Assembly: GCF_008704795.1 (NCBI RefSeq)
Contig: NZ_CP023690.1
Coordinates: forward strand, 6,334,501 to 6,398,500
Direction of reading: 5' to 3'
DNA length: 64,000 nt
Source: Streptomyces spectabilis
GTDB lineage: Bacteria; Actinomycetota; Actinomycetes; Streptomycetales; Streptomycetaceae
In this document: positions 52,605 through 60,754 of the stretch, piece after piece
Position numbering within the stretch: position 1 is the first letter of the stretch
Layout: each line of letters opens with the position of its first letter
Translations under genes and position numbers: made by a program
Notes under the pieces: model-generated
Databases searched by the model: none
What the model was told of the DNA's origin: nothing
The model's input: only the letters and a program-made list of their open reading frames with translations

Positions 52605-53912
52605 TCAGTCCGTCGGGCCGCCCCCTTCCTCCAGCCCCTGCATGATCCGATCGTTCATTTCTTTCTCCTGGCCGTCAATGCACTTCGCGTAGATCTTCAG
52701 CAGGACGTCCACTGAGTGGCCCGCGCGAGCCGCGACCTCCGGGGCGGGGACTCCCGAGTTGAGCCACTGGGAGACGCCCGCGTGGCGCAGGTCGTACGGC
52801 CGGAAGGCCAGAACCGAAGACACCTGGTGCGGCGTGAGCGCCAGCTCCCGGGTCTGCTTCCACACCCGTGAGTACGACGAGGCCGCGATCACGTTGCCTC
52901 GCTCGCTGGCGAACAGCCGACCGTCTTTCGCCGTACCGAACTCCTTCACATGCTCGCGGAGCAGCCGCACCAGCGGAGGCGGGATCGGCACGATGCGCAC
53001 CTCGCCGCGGGCCCGCTGCTTCAGCCCGCGCCGGTCGTGTGCCTCGCCCGAGTCGGTCCAGGCCTTCCCCGCCGTCGGACGGGTCTCCGCCAGTTCGATG
53101 CGGCCCCACCCCGACGCGGGGAGCGTGCAGTCGGAGCGGCGGAGCCCCAGGGCTTCGCCCGGTCGCATGGCCGCGTAGTACAGGCACCCGAAGAACGCCC
53201 GCAGCCGCCGACCGCTCGCCCGGTCGTAGCCGCCCACGTACGTGACAGCGGTCAGCAGCTCCCGAGCCTGCCGAGGGTTGACCACCACCCGGCGGTCGAC
53301 CTCCTGCACGGCCCGCTTCCCTCGCTTGCGCCGGACGCGCGCGAGTGGATTCGACGGCAGGTGCTCCAGCTCCACGGCGTATTCGAGGACGTTGAAGACC
53401 ACTGCCCTCCGCCGCCGGTACGTCTGCATCGCGGCAGGCTTGCCGTCGAGGCGTCGGCTCAGCGCGTCGATCACTTCGTGAGCGCGGGCGATCTCTTGCA
53501 GCTCTGCCAAGGGCAGGGACGCCTTCTCGATCCACCGCGCCGCCGCGACGATCTCCTCCGGCCGCTCACGCTCCCGGCGAGGCACCGGCAGGACGTACGA
53601 CCGCAGTGCTCGCCGCAGAACCTTCGGACCCAGCCGCCCGCGCCCCGGCTTCACGAGGGCGGGAACGACCGTCGCCAACGCGTCCGTCATGCTGTCTCGC
53701 TGCTTGGCCGACGCTTCAGCCCACCGGGCATCCACGTACTTGACCGCCAGCTCCAGGAACGACAGTGCGGCTTCGCCGCCGCGCAACGAGTCGGGCAGGC
53801 CGGTGACGGTGTCGAAGGGCTCGCCCTTGTCCGCCGCACGCAGGAGCCTGGCCCGGAAGCGGTCGGCCAGAGGCTTCGTCTTGAACGACTCGTGGAACGG
53901 CTCGCCGTCCAC
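52605..53912 (-). CDS. int: Tyrosine site-specific integrase
   Basis: Catalyses integration and excision at the tRNA 3' end. The 435-residue reading has an SAM-like core-binding region (about 75-180) and a catalytic domain with Arg250 (MRPGEALGLRRSD), Arg376-His377 (YDLRHAGVSQWLNSG, with Tyr replacing the first His of HxxR, as in many actinomycete integrases), His in ARAGHSVDVLL and nucleophile Tyr408 (KIYAKCIDG). It starts at GTG 53912 with SVDGEPFHESFKTK, which in relatives is internal. The codons upstream in frame still look integrase-like for a few residues (THLARWS), so the N-terminus appears replaced by the divergent GntR gene. Confidence 0.9.
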   Translation of the reverse strand: MDGEPFHESFKTKPLADRFRARLLRAADKGEPFDTVTGLPDSLRGGEAALSFLELAVKYVDARWAEASAKQRDSMTDALATVVPALVKPGRGRLGPKVLRRALRSYVLPVPRRERERPEEIVAAARWIEKASLPLAELQEIARAHEVIDALSRRLDGKPAAMQTYRRRRAVVFNVLEYAVELEHLPSNPLARVRRKRGKRAVQEVDRRVVVNPRQARELLTAVTYVGGYDRASGRRLRAFFGCLYYAAMRPGEALGLRRSDCTLPASGWGRIELAETRPTAGKAWTDSGEAHDRRGLKQRARGEVRIVPIPPPLVRLLREHVKEFGTAKDGRLFASERGNVIAASSYSRVWKQTRELALTPHQVSSVLAFRPYDLRHAGVSQWLNSGVPAPEVAARAGHSVDVLLKIYAKCIDGQEKEMNDRIMQGLEEGGGPTD

Positions 53913-53927
53913 GGACCAGCGGGCGAG

Positions 53928-54677
53928 GTGGGTCGGCTTCCGCCGAAGAACACGCAGCCGAAGTACCGGCAGATCGCCGACTACCTGCGCGAAGGCATCT
54001 TGGACGGCACCTTCCCCGCCGGTCAGCCACTGCCTTCCGAGGAGTCGCTGGCGAAGCAGTTCGGCGTCACGCGCCCGACGGTCCGTCAGGGCCTGAGTGA
54101 GCTACGGGCGTCCGGTCTCGTCGAGGCCATCATGGGCCGGGGCACCTTCGCCCGCTCACCCCACAGCCGTCCCAGCCACACGCGCCCGCGCGGCGTACGC
54201 AGGACTCCGGAGGGCCGCTACGCCGAGGCGGACGGCATCCGCTGGACCGACGCCGAGCCGCCGGTAGCCACGCGCACGGATGCCCCGCTGGCCCTCGCGG
54301 ACTTGCTGCGCATCCCGCCGGGCGAGCCGATGTTCACGTACGACGCGCTGCAGACCGCGGACCACGGCCGCCTGCGCCAACTCCACCGGACGTACGTCCC
54401 GTTCTCGATGCTCATCGACACCAAGTACGAGGAGGAGGCCCCGCCGCCGGCGCCCGAGCTCTACGCGGCGCTCGCCGACCTGGGCCACGAACTCCACTTC
54501 ACGGAGTACGTCCGCACACGCATGCCCCTACCGGACCAGGCACAGGCGCTCCGACTGCCTGACGGAGTCCCAGTGCTGCACATCATCCGCGTGACCCTGA
54601 CGGATTCGGAGAAGCCTCTGGCCCTGGAGGAGTTCCACCTCCCGGGCGACGAACTGGAGCTCATGTTCCAGCTGTAA
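53928..54677 (+). CDS. GntR-family transcriptional regulator (HutC type)
   Basis: A 249-residue regulator. The winged helix PKYRQIADYLREGILDGTFP, PLPSEESLAKQFGVTRPTVR, QGLSELRASGLVEAIMGRGT is followed by a UTRA-type ligand domain (MFTYDALQTADHGRLRQLHR to LEEFHLPGDELELMFQL). Such regulators (KorSA-like) control excision and transfer in actinomycete integrative elements. The GTG start at 53928 is 15 bp from the integrase GTG, so both divergent genes start almost back to back with no room for two normal promoters; some control sequence must lie inside coding sequence. Confidence 0.9.
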   Translation: MGRLPPKNTQPKYRQIADYLREGILDGTFPAGQPLPSEESLAKQFGVTRPTVRQGLSELRASGLVEAIMGRGTFARSPHSRPSHTRPRGVRRTPEGRYAEADGIRWTDAEPPVATRTDAPLALADLLRIPPGEPMFTYDALQTADHGRLRQLHRTYVPFSMLIDTKYEEEAPPPAPELYAALADLGHELHFTEYVRTRMPLPDQAQALRLPDGVPVLHIIRVTLTDSEKPLALEEFHLPGDELELMFQL

Positions 54678-54841
54678 CTCCTGCCGCGTGGCTCAGACTT
54701 TCTCTACGTCATCAAGAGCCCGCGCACGGCGCGGCCTGCCTCCTGTCTCCGCCCCGGCTGGCCGCGCTCGGCGGCTGCGGGCGTGAGGTGGGAGACACCC
54801 TCTGTGGCTGGGGCGGTCGGCTCCACGGCTTTAGGCAGCCA

Positions 54842-54952
54842 CTTTGGGGCGAGCCTCGAAGATCATGGCCCCAACGTCGTGCTTTAACGGGCAGGTCCAC
54901 AGACTGCCCGACTCGCCGGAAGCTTACGGGGCCATGATCACTCGCCCCAAAG
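54842..54952. repeat. Nested three-tier inverted repeat (111 bp)
   Basis: Outer arms CTTTGGGGCGAG (54842-54853) and its complement (54941-54952); middle arms GATCATGGCCCC (54861-54872) and its complement (54928-54939); inner arms GGGCAG (54889-54894) and CTGCCC (54904-54909). All tiers are perfect. It lies in the 400-bp gap between the GntR gene and the unknown gene, in the middle of the island. Possible roles: structured RNA, MITE-like insertion, or replication/transfer site. Confidence 0.85.
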
Positions 54953-55078
54953 CAGCTCCAGCCCAAAGCCGCTACGCCGACCTCGCGAGCCCGTGAAGCA
55001 GTCGAGAGCACTAAATCCACCCATCCCCTGCGTCCCATGCGGCATGCTGATCCCTCACGCTGGGAGGAGCAAGGCTCG

Positions 55079-56206
55079 ATGCACGCTGACAAAACGCCGC
55101 AATACGCCAAGCTGAAAGCCGGAGTGACCGGGAAAGACCTTCTCGAAGCTGTTGTCCGATCAGGATACCCACTACAGGCTACGGTAGCCGAGACACTCAA
55201 AGAAGCCGCACCAAAAGGCAGGTGGCGCGGCGAAATCCAGGAGGAATGGGCATACGTCGATCGAGACTCCGGGCAAGTGCGCGCACTCGACGTCTTTGCA
55301 GATATTCCACTCTCACACAGCGCCGAAAAGGAAGGAGAATTCCAAACACGCGCGAAACTCAACACACTTATCGAGTGCAAGCAGAGCGAACTGCCATATG
55401 TTTTCTTTCTTCGTCACGATCCACCGCAAGACTCTACGGCATTCCCTGAGATTGTCGGCACAGCAGGACCAGACGTACGCGTCTTCCCTTCCCTGGGTAG
55501 CGACGGCACGGGTCCAGACTTCTCATACCTTATGAGCGTTCATGACGCACTAGCTTGTCACGAGTTTGAAATTTTCGACAATCCCCCCTTTCACGCCATA
55601 TCCCTCACCAAGGCGGCACGCCACAGGGGAGGCAAGCTGGAGTTGACAGGTGAGGACGCCTACAGGTCCCTCACTCTGCCACTCCTGAAGGCCGCAGACC
55701 ACCTAATCGGAGTCTCTGACTCCAGAGATAGGAAGTCCAACCCGATTCGCTTCATCGCGCCCTTTGCTGTGCTGGATGCACCCATGATTGGCACTGTTAG
55801 ACACGAAGGAAGGAACGTGTTCCTGGCCCTTCCCTGGGTTCGAATGAGCTACCTAGAGCCCTTCAATGATCGGGAAGCATGGAATCAGGCATCGAGCAGG
55901 GTGCGATACTTCGACGTGGTTCACGCGAGCTGCCTTGAAAAATACCTGCACGTACTATTCGATGGGATCCAGAAGGCTGCAGACAGGGCAATGGAATGTG
56001 GCCCTCAACTTAAGGAGGGCGTCGCGGTGATTGACAATGGAGAAGAATACAGTCCGCTAAAGTCACTAGAAGAAGACCGGCGCCAGTATCTCGACTGGGA
56101 GCCAGCGGGAAGAATCTTCCGACAGTCCGACGGGCACGCGCTGGGATTTCTCGAAGGTGCCGAATTTGGTGAAGAGGATATCTTGACAATAGGCTGGAAC
56201 CTATAA
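55079..56206 (+). CDS. Unknown protein with PD-(D/E)XK-nuclease-like N-terminal pattern
   Basis: A 375-residue protein that I do not recognise. The first ~110 residues fit the restriction-endonuclease-like core: helix with Glu23 (GKDLLEAVVRSGYPLQATV), a beta hairpin GRWRGEIQEEWAYVDRD, Asp71 (VRALDVFADI) and Glu99-x-Lys101 (LNTLIECKQSELPYVFF). The rest (about 110-375) has no motif known to me. ATG 55079 follows GGGAGGAG. Base composition is clearly lower in G+C than its neighbours (58% and 53% in two 60-base lines counted by hand), a sign of transfer from outside. A single-gene defence or DNA-processing role is inferred from fold pattern and island context only. Confidence 0.65.
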   Translation: MHADKTPQYAKLKAGVTGKDLLEAVVRSGYPLQATVAETLKEAAPKGRWRGEIQEEWAYVDRDSGQVRALDVFADIPLSHSAEKEGEFQTRAKLNTLIECKQSELPYVFFLRHDPPQDSTAFPEIVGTAGPDVRVFPSLGSDGTGPDFSYLMSVHDALACHEFEIFDNPPFHAISLTKAARHRGGKLELTGEDAYRSLTLPLLKAADHLIGVSDSRDRKSNPIRFIAPFAVLDAPMIGTVRHEGRNVFLALPWVRMSYLEPFNDREAWNQASSRVRYFDVVHASCLEKYLHVLFDGIQKAADRAMECGPQLKEGVAVIDNGEEYSPLKSLEEDRRQYLDWEPAGRIFRQSDGHALGFLEGAEFGEEDILTIGWNL

Positions 56207-56990
56207 GTAAAGGCCGCGCTGCACTTCGCGTAACAACCTCTGTCAGGGAATGCCATCAAGCCGGGCCGCTAGCGAGTGTCTGACTGCGTGACAACGCCGA
56301 GAGGCAGCGGTGGACAGGCGCGGACGACTGCGGACCATCGCACCAGCTGAGAGACGCACCGGCCCAAGGTAGAGCGCCCGCCCAAGTTGCTTCGAAATGA
56401 AGAGGTCGTCACCCAAGGACTCACCGCCATGCTTCCACTGGCGTGACTTGCTCTGGTCGACGGCATGGCAGCGTGGCTGAGGCCGGTGGGGGTACAACGA
56501 AGCACACGCGTGCGCGGTCGGTCGGCGCGCCCGCCATCGTGGCTGACTGTCGTCGGCTGAGGCTCGGACGCTCCAGGGCCCAGTTCTGCCAAGGAACGTC
56601 CGAGGCGAGGTGACCGTGCCATTCGCGTGCCAGATCCCGCGGGGAATCACGGGGAACAGCGGGAACTCGCCCCGGATGCGACCAGAGGTCCAACACCGCT
56701 CCGCCACAGGTCAGCGCAGCAACCGCCGCCAAGAAGCCCAAGCTTCCTAAGCTCATGGCTCTGGCGAGTCCGAGGCTGTGTTTGCTCAGTTTTAAGTCGC
56801 TGTGGCGAGCTCACCGTGCGTAGGAGTGGCGAGGTAGGGGTATGTCCTCAAGCTGTCCGTCGTGCAGAGGTCACAGAGCGCCTATCACCGTCGAATTCCC
56901 GACTGTTGAGGCAGCACAGATGTCCGCCTGCCGCCAGTCTGGTGGGCAGCCTCAGGCATACGGAACCCGGAGTACACGAAAGGAGACTTC
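56207..56990. other. Gene-poor island segment
   Basis: About 780 bp. Open frames exist on both strands (for example a 154-codon minus frame at 56707-56243) but none has a ribosome site or recognisable protein. Composition is mixed. Probably decayed element sequence; the last 60 bp hold the promoter and AAAGGAG site of the next gene. Confidence 0.45.
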
Positions 56991-57497
56991 GTGGAAAAGG
57001 ACACGGCGATCAGTGTTGTGGTGCAGCTCGCTGACCATGTTCATTGGGTACGAGAGTGGCCCGACAAGCCGACGTGGCGCGACCGGTTCCACCGATGGCT
57101 ATGCCCCGAGGCGTACCGTTTCGACAAGACCGCCACCCCGCCGAAACCTTGGGTCGATCGGCCAGCCGGGTACTACGAACGGCAAGGTTGGCGCATACGA
57201 GCGGCTTATTTTAGGTCCGACCTTGCTTTCGAGGTCGAGTACGTGGTCTGCGATCAGTGCAAGATCGGCTGGGTGGAATCGCCGTACTGTTACGAGGGCT
57301 ACAAGCGATGTGGACTTGCTTCTGCCGCTCTCAGGTCTCTGCGTCGAGCCTACCCCGGTGTCCAGTGGCACACGGGGGGAGGACACTTCCGAGAGTCAGA
57401 ACCCTTCTGGGGTTCCGTCAGCGTGGGTGTTCCGGGCGGCTACACCCGGCGGGAGCGGTGTCACCACGTGGAACCGTGGAGAGCGCGACGAGCGTAA
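56991..57497 (+). CDS. GNAT-like protein of integrative elements
   Basis: A 168-residue protein. After a variable N-terminus rich in Trp and Arg, it has EVEYVVCDQCKIGWVESPYC, then YKRCGLASAALRSLRRAYPG (a GNAT-type RxxGLA acetyl-CoA loop), WHTGGGHFRESEPFWGSVSV and GVPGGYTRRERCHHV. I recall similar proteins as hypothetical genes in Streptomyces plasmids and integrative elements. GTG 56991 has a strong AAAGGAG 6 nt upstream. Composition is AT-richer than core genes. Substrate and function unknown. Confidence 0.75.
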   Translation: MEKDTAISVVVQLADHVHWVREWPDKPTWRDRFHRWLCPEAYRFDKTATPPKPWVDRPAGYYERQGWRIRAAYFRSDLAFEVEYVVCDQCKIGWVESPYCYEGYKRCGLASAALRSLRRAYPGVQWHTGGGHFRESEPFWGSVSVGVPGGYTRRERCHHVEPWRARRA

Positions 57498-57700
57498 GAG
57501 CACCCTCATGCCAGGAAGTAAAGAGATCTCTGATGCAGCGGCTTTGTGGCGAGGCGCGCACCACCACTGCACCAGAATGAGCGGTGATCAGTCAGGAATC
57601 ACGGTGAAAGCGAGTGTCACCGACGGGGCCACAGCACGACAGCTTGCCCCCGGACAGCACACGAACCGGTCGCAACGGACCTCAGCTTCCCATCTGGGAG

Positions 57701-57845
57701 TGCGCGAACTGGCCTGCCGTTCGTCCGGGCTGCGGCGCTGGGGCGCCGGTCCCGGCCGAGTGGCAGGCCAGTTCGCGCACCGGGGCAGCAAGAGGCCCCG
57801 TACGACGGCGCTGTGGAGCGATGCCGTACGGGGCCGAGCCGGTGA
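57701..57845. repeat. Two long hairpins in tandem
   Basis: Arms TGCGCGAACTGGCCTGCC (57701-57718) and its exact complement (57762-57779), 18 of 18 bp, enclose a 43-nt loop with its own CGGCGC/GCGCCG stem. Then arms GGCCCCGTACG (57794-57804) and its complement (57835-57845) enclose a 30-nt loop. They fill the 396-bp gap between the GNAT-like gene and the convergent small-protein operon. Terminators or replication/transfer signals. Confidence 0.8.
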
Positions 57846-57893
57846 TCGCAGAAGCGGGGTCTGGGCGCGGTCAACCGGCGTTCGAGGGGCGAG

Positions 57894-58214
57894 TCAGGCC
57901 GCCGGTGCCTGCCGCCGTGCGGGCGCGGGCGCTCCGGCGCTCGTGTCGCACAGCTCCGCTTGGAGTCCTGCCGTGATCAGCTCCGCCAGCCGCGCTGCCG
58001 CATCCGGGCGCACGGTTCCCAGCTCGACCAAGCCGTCCCCGAAGATGTTCACGTCGGCCGTCAAGCCCGGGAAGTCGGAGTCCAGCCCGAGCAGCATGAG
58101 TTGACCTGCCAGGGCGCCAGCGCTACGCCGAGCGCGGTTCCAGCCGCGGACGTAGGGGACTCCGAGTATCAGATCCTCCGCCCGCCTGGCCACCACTCCT
58201 CGCCGGTCGGTCAT
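57894..58214 (-). CDS. Small island protein B, paralogue of neighbour
   Basis: A 106-residue protein of unknown function. Its core DFPGLTADVNIFGDGLVELG then RPDAAARLAELITAGL matches the upstream gene product, so the two arose by duplication. The N-terminal part adds ARRSAGALAGQLMLLGLD. ATG 58214, 4 bp after the upstream stop; third gene of a minus-strand operon. No motif suggesting catalysis; helical. Confidence 0.75.
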   Translation of the reverse strand: MTDRRGVVARRAEDLILGVPYVRGWNRARRSAGALAGQLMLLGLDSDFPGLTADVNIFGDGLVELGTVRPDAAARLAELITAGLQAELCDTSAGAPAPARRQAPAA

Positions 58215-58218
58215 GACG

Positions 58219-58536
58219 TCAAGTCCTTCCCTGGGGTTCTTCGATGGTGGTGGGTGACGTGGGTTCCTCGTGGTCGCGGGCGAAGCTGTGCTCCAGGGCC
58301 AGGCGCAGGAGCTCCGCGAGGCGCTCGGCCGTGCCGGGGGAGACCCGGCCCAGCTCTACGAGGCCGTTGCCGAAGGCGTTCAACTCCGCGCGGAGATAAG
58401 GGAAGTCCTTCTCAAGGCCCGCGGAGACGAGGGCGTCTCGTAGTGCAGTTGTCGCGTTTCGGGCTGCATACCAACCGTCGCTTTCGAGAGGCGACCATGC
58501 GGCGGCGTCCTGTCCGGAGGACGGATCGGTCGGCAT
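58219..58536 (-). CDS. Small island protein A
   Basis: A 105-residue protein starting MPTDPSSGQDAAAWSPLESD. Core LEKDFPYLRAELNAFGNGLV followed by ELGRVSPGTAERLAELLRLA, shared with the next gene. ATG overlaps the stop of the upstream primase-like gene (ATGA), so expression is coupled. Function unknown. Confidence 0.78.
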   Translation of the reverse strand: MPTDPSSGQDAAAWSPLESDGWYAARNATTALRDALVSAGLEKDFPYLRAELNAFGNGLVELGRVSPGTAERLAELLRLALEHSFARDHEEPTSPTTIEEPQGRT

Positions 58537-59087
58537 CAGTGGTCCGTCTCGTCGGTGAGGTCCGCGACGGCTGCGTAAGGGGTCGGGTACTGCTCGTCGA
58601 AGCGGTCGATTCTGGCGAGGAGCTCCGCGGAGGCGACCAGGGCGGTCGCGAGGGCTACTGGGCGCAGCGGGTTGGCCTCCGGTCGGCGGGTGGGGGCGCG
58701 GAGCCATTGATAGCGGTCGTCGGACAACGGGATGGGGCCGGGCACGACTACCGCGCAGCCCTCGCCGAGGTAGCGGAACGACGGTGGCGATTCCGTTTCG
58801 CGCTGGAGCTGGCGCGTGAAGGGCTCGTGGCTCCCGGAGCCGAGGAAGAAGCCAACCCTCTGTGCCCGTCGGTCGATGACCGATGGGCCGAAGGGCATGC
58901 CGCTCAGGCGGAGTCGGTCGAACATCTCCGTGCCGAGGCGTTGATCCACGCTCACGACATCGAAGAGGCGGCCGGTCTGCACAAGGACAGGCATGCGTGG
59001 GTCGTCCGCCCACACCTGTCGGCACTCACCCGGGTTGTCCGCCGCCGCGGCCAGCCATTCCACACCCCGCTTGGTCATCCTGTGCAC
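58536..59087 (-). CDS. Primase/polymerase-like N-terminal-domain protein
   Basis: A 183-residue protein. VEWLAAAADNPGECRQVWAD, MPVLVQTGRLFDVVSVDQRL and VGFFLGSGSHEPFTRQLQRE resemble the N-terminal part of the bifunctional primase-polymerase proteins of actinomycete elements. The helicase and full catalytic part are absent and I see no confident metal-binding triad, so polymerase activity is doubtful. GTG 59087 is the longest start; ATG 59078 is possible. It heads a three-gene operon opposite the XRE regulator, with a perfect 14-bp inverted repeat between them. Confidence 0.68.
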   Translation of the reverse strand: MHRMTKRGVEWLAAAADNPGECRQVWADDPRMPVLVQTGRLFDVVSVDQRLGTEMFDRLRLSGMPFGPSVIDRRAQRVGFFLGSGSHEPFTRQLQRETESPPSFRYLGEGCAVVVPGPIPLSDDRYQWLRAPTRRPEANPLRPVALATALVASAELLARIDRFDEQYPTPYAAVADLTDETDH

Positions 59088-59182
59088 GTCGTCCCACCCT
59101 CAGTCGGAGTTCCGTGCGGCCCCTGTGCCGCAGTAGGTCCAGGCTCGTGGCCCGACCCCCGGCCAGGGCAGATGACGAGAGG

Positions 59183-59227
59183 TGACGGGGGATGACGTGT
59201 CCACTCAGGTCGTGTCATCCCCCGTCA
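59183..59227. promoter_or_regulatory. Perfect 14-bp inverted repeat operator between divergent genes
   Basis: TGACGGGGGATGAC (59183-59196) and GTCATCCCCCGTCA (59214-59227), 17 bp apart, with an extra GATGACG half-site at 59171. It lies in the 266-bp divergent gap between the primase-like operon and the XRE gene, so the XRE protein is the likely binder. Confidence 0.75.
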
Positions 59228-59353
59228 GCCGCCTGTTCACGGATGATCTCTGGTTACTGCCTGCGAGAGGTGGTCATCAGTGCGTACATTCGACCAGGCA
59301 CGTCGAGTTGCCGCATCGGCGCATGCGTACGGGAGTGAAGGAGCTGCGTCTCC

Positions 59354-60739
59354 ATGAAGTCGACCAGCGACCGCTTACGCGAGGCTCGTGTCAATCGGGG
59401 CTGGAGCCAGCCGCGACTGGTGAGGGAGTTGCGCAGGGCAGCCCACCAGCGCGGGCACCAGCTCCCGGCGGACAGCAGCGTGAAGCGCCGTATCGCCAGT
59501 TGGGAGAACGGCCACAGCTCGCCTGATGACTTCTACGGTCCGCTGTTGTGCGATGCGTACGCCATGAGTGCCGAGGAGCTCGGACTGAATGGCAGCGAGC
59601 TCAAAGACCCTGCTGTACTCGATGCGGCGTATCCCGCCAGCCCGGACGATGCCATTCAGACGGTCAGCCAGTTGTGGCGCGCTGATCTCAATCAGTACGA
59701 CCCGCTGGTCACCGCGGAGCCGTCCGAGCCGGCGTGGAGTGAGGCTTCGCTGCGGTGGTTGGTCGCGCCGGAGCCCGGCACGCATAGTCCGCGGTCCGAT
59801 GGGGTTCGTGTCGGTCTCGGCGATGTGGCGGCCATCAGGACCACGGCCGATATGTTCGCCCGGCTCGACGACCAGTTCGGCGGAGACCATGCGCGGCACT
59901 CGGTCATTCAGTACCTCAACAATGACGTAGCCCCGCTCCTGCGCGGTCACTACACCGAGCGGGTAGGTCGGGCTCTGTTCTCCACCGTCGCGGAGGCCAC
60001 GCTCCTGGCCGGTTGGATGGCGTACGACGCCTGCCGTCACGGGCTCGCTCAGCGGTACTTCCTCCAGGCCCTCCGCCTTGCCCAGGACGCGAACGATCGT
60101 CGGCTCGCGGGCAGCATCCTGTCCGCGATGAGCCATCAGGCGACCTTCCTGGGCAAGTACACCCAGGCCGCCACCCTCGCCCGTGCGGCGCTCATGGGCA
60201 TCTCGCCCGTGGCCACGCCCACGCTCCGGGCTCAGTTCCATGCCATGGAGGCCCGCGCCCTTGCCCGTACGGGGGGTACCGCCGCTTGCGAGGCCGCTCT
60301 GGGCGCGGCGACCAGGGCCCTGGAGAGTCGGAACAGCGATGACGAGCCAGAGTGGATCAGCTACTTCGACGAGGCCGAGCTGGCCGCGGAGGCCGCCCAC
60401 TGCTTCAGGGACGTCAACAGCGCTCGCCGGGCGGTCGCTCACGCCGAGAACGCCATGAGTGGCAGCCACGTACGAAGCGACTTCTTCGCGACCATGGTGC
60501 TCGCAGACGCCCACTTGCGTGCGGGCGATGTCGAGGAGGCGTGCAGCGTGGCTCTCGACGCGCTGGATCTCGGCGAGCAGCTGAAGTCCGCGCGGTGCGT
60601 CAGCTACCTCGCCGAGTTTCGCCGGGACCTCAGCGAGCTCGGGTCCACCGGTGCGGCGCACGACCTTGCCGAAGAGGCGCGGGATCACAGGCTGTGGATC
60701 GCTGCCGGGACGTACGGCCAGGGGCGAGCAAGTCACTGA
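59354..60739 (+). CDS. XRE-family regulator with TPR-like domain
   Basis: A 461-residue regulator. N-terminal helix-turn-helix KSTSDRLREARVNRGWSQPR, then SSVKRRIASWENGHSSPDDF; the remainder is helical, TPR-like (LFSTVAEATLLAGWMAYDAC, AQRYFLQALRLAQDANDRRL, GEQLKSARCVSYLAEFRRDL). This layout resembles NsdA-type and other streptomycete HTH-TPR regulators that may sense peptides or proteins. ATG 59354 has AAGGAG about 11 nt upstream. It is divergent from the primase-like operon and convergent with the phosphotransferase gene (15 bp apart). Confidence 0.88.
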   Translation: MKSTSDRLREARVNRGWSQPRLVRELRRAAHQRGHQLPADSSVKRRIASWENGHSSPDDFYGPLLCDAYAMSAEELGLNGSELKDPAVLDAAYPASPDDAIQTVSQLWRADLNQYDPLVTAEPSEPAWSEASLRWLVAPEPGTHSPRSDGVRVGLGDVAAIRTTADMFARLDDQFGGDHARHSVIQYLNNDVAPLLRGHYTERVGRALFSTVAEATLLAGWMAYDACRHGLAQRYFLQALRLAQDANDRRLAGSILSAMSHQATFLGKYTQAATLARAALMGISPVATPTLRAQFHAMEARALARTGGTAACEAALGAATRALESRNSDDEPEWISYFDEAELAAEAAHCFRDVNSARRAVAHAENAMSGSHVRSDFFATMVLADAHLRAGDVEEACSVALDALDLGEQLKSARCVSYLAEFRRDLSELGSTGAAHDLAEEARDHRLWIAAGTYGQGRASH

Positions 60740-60754
60740 CCAAAGTGGCAGACC

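Noticed and set aside
56243..56707. 154-codon minus-strand gene in the island gap
   Set aside because: No ribosome site, no family recognised, and codon use does not look coding.
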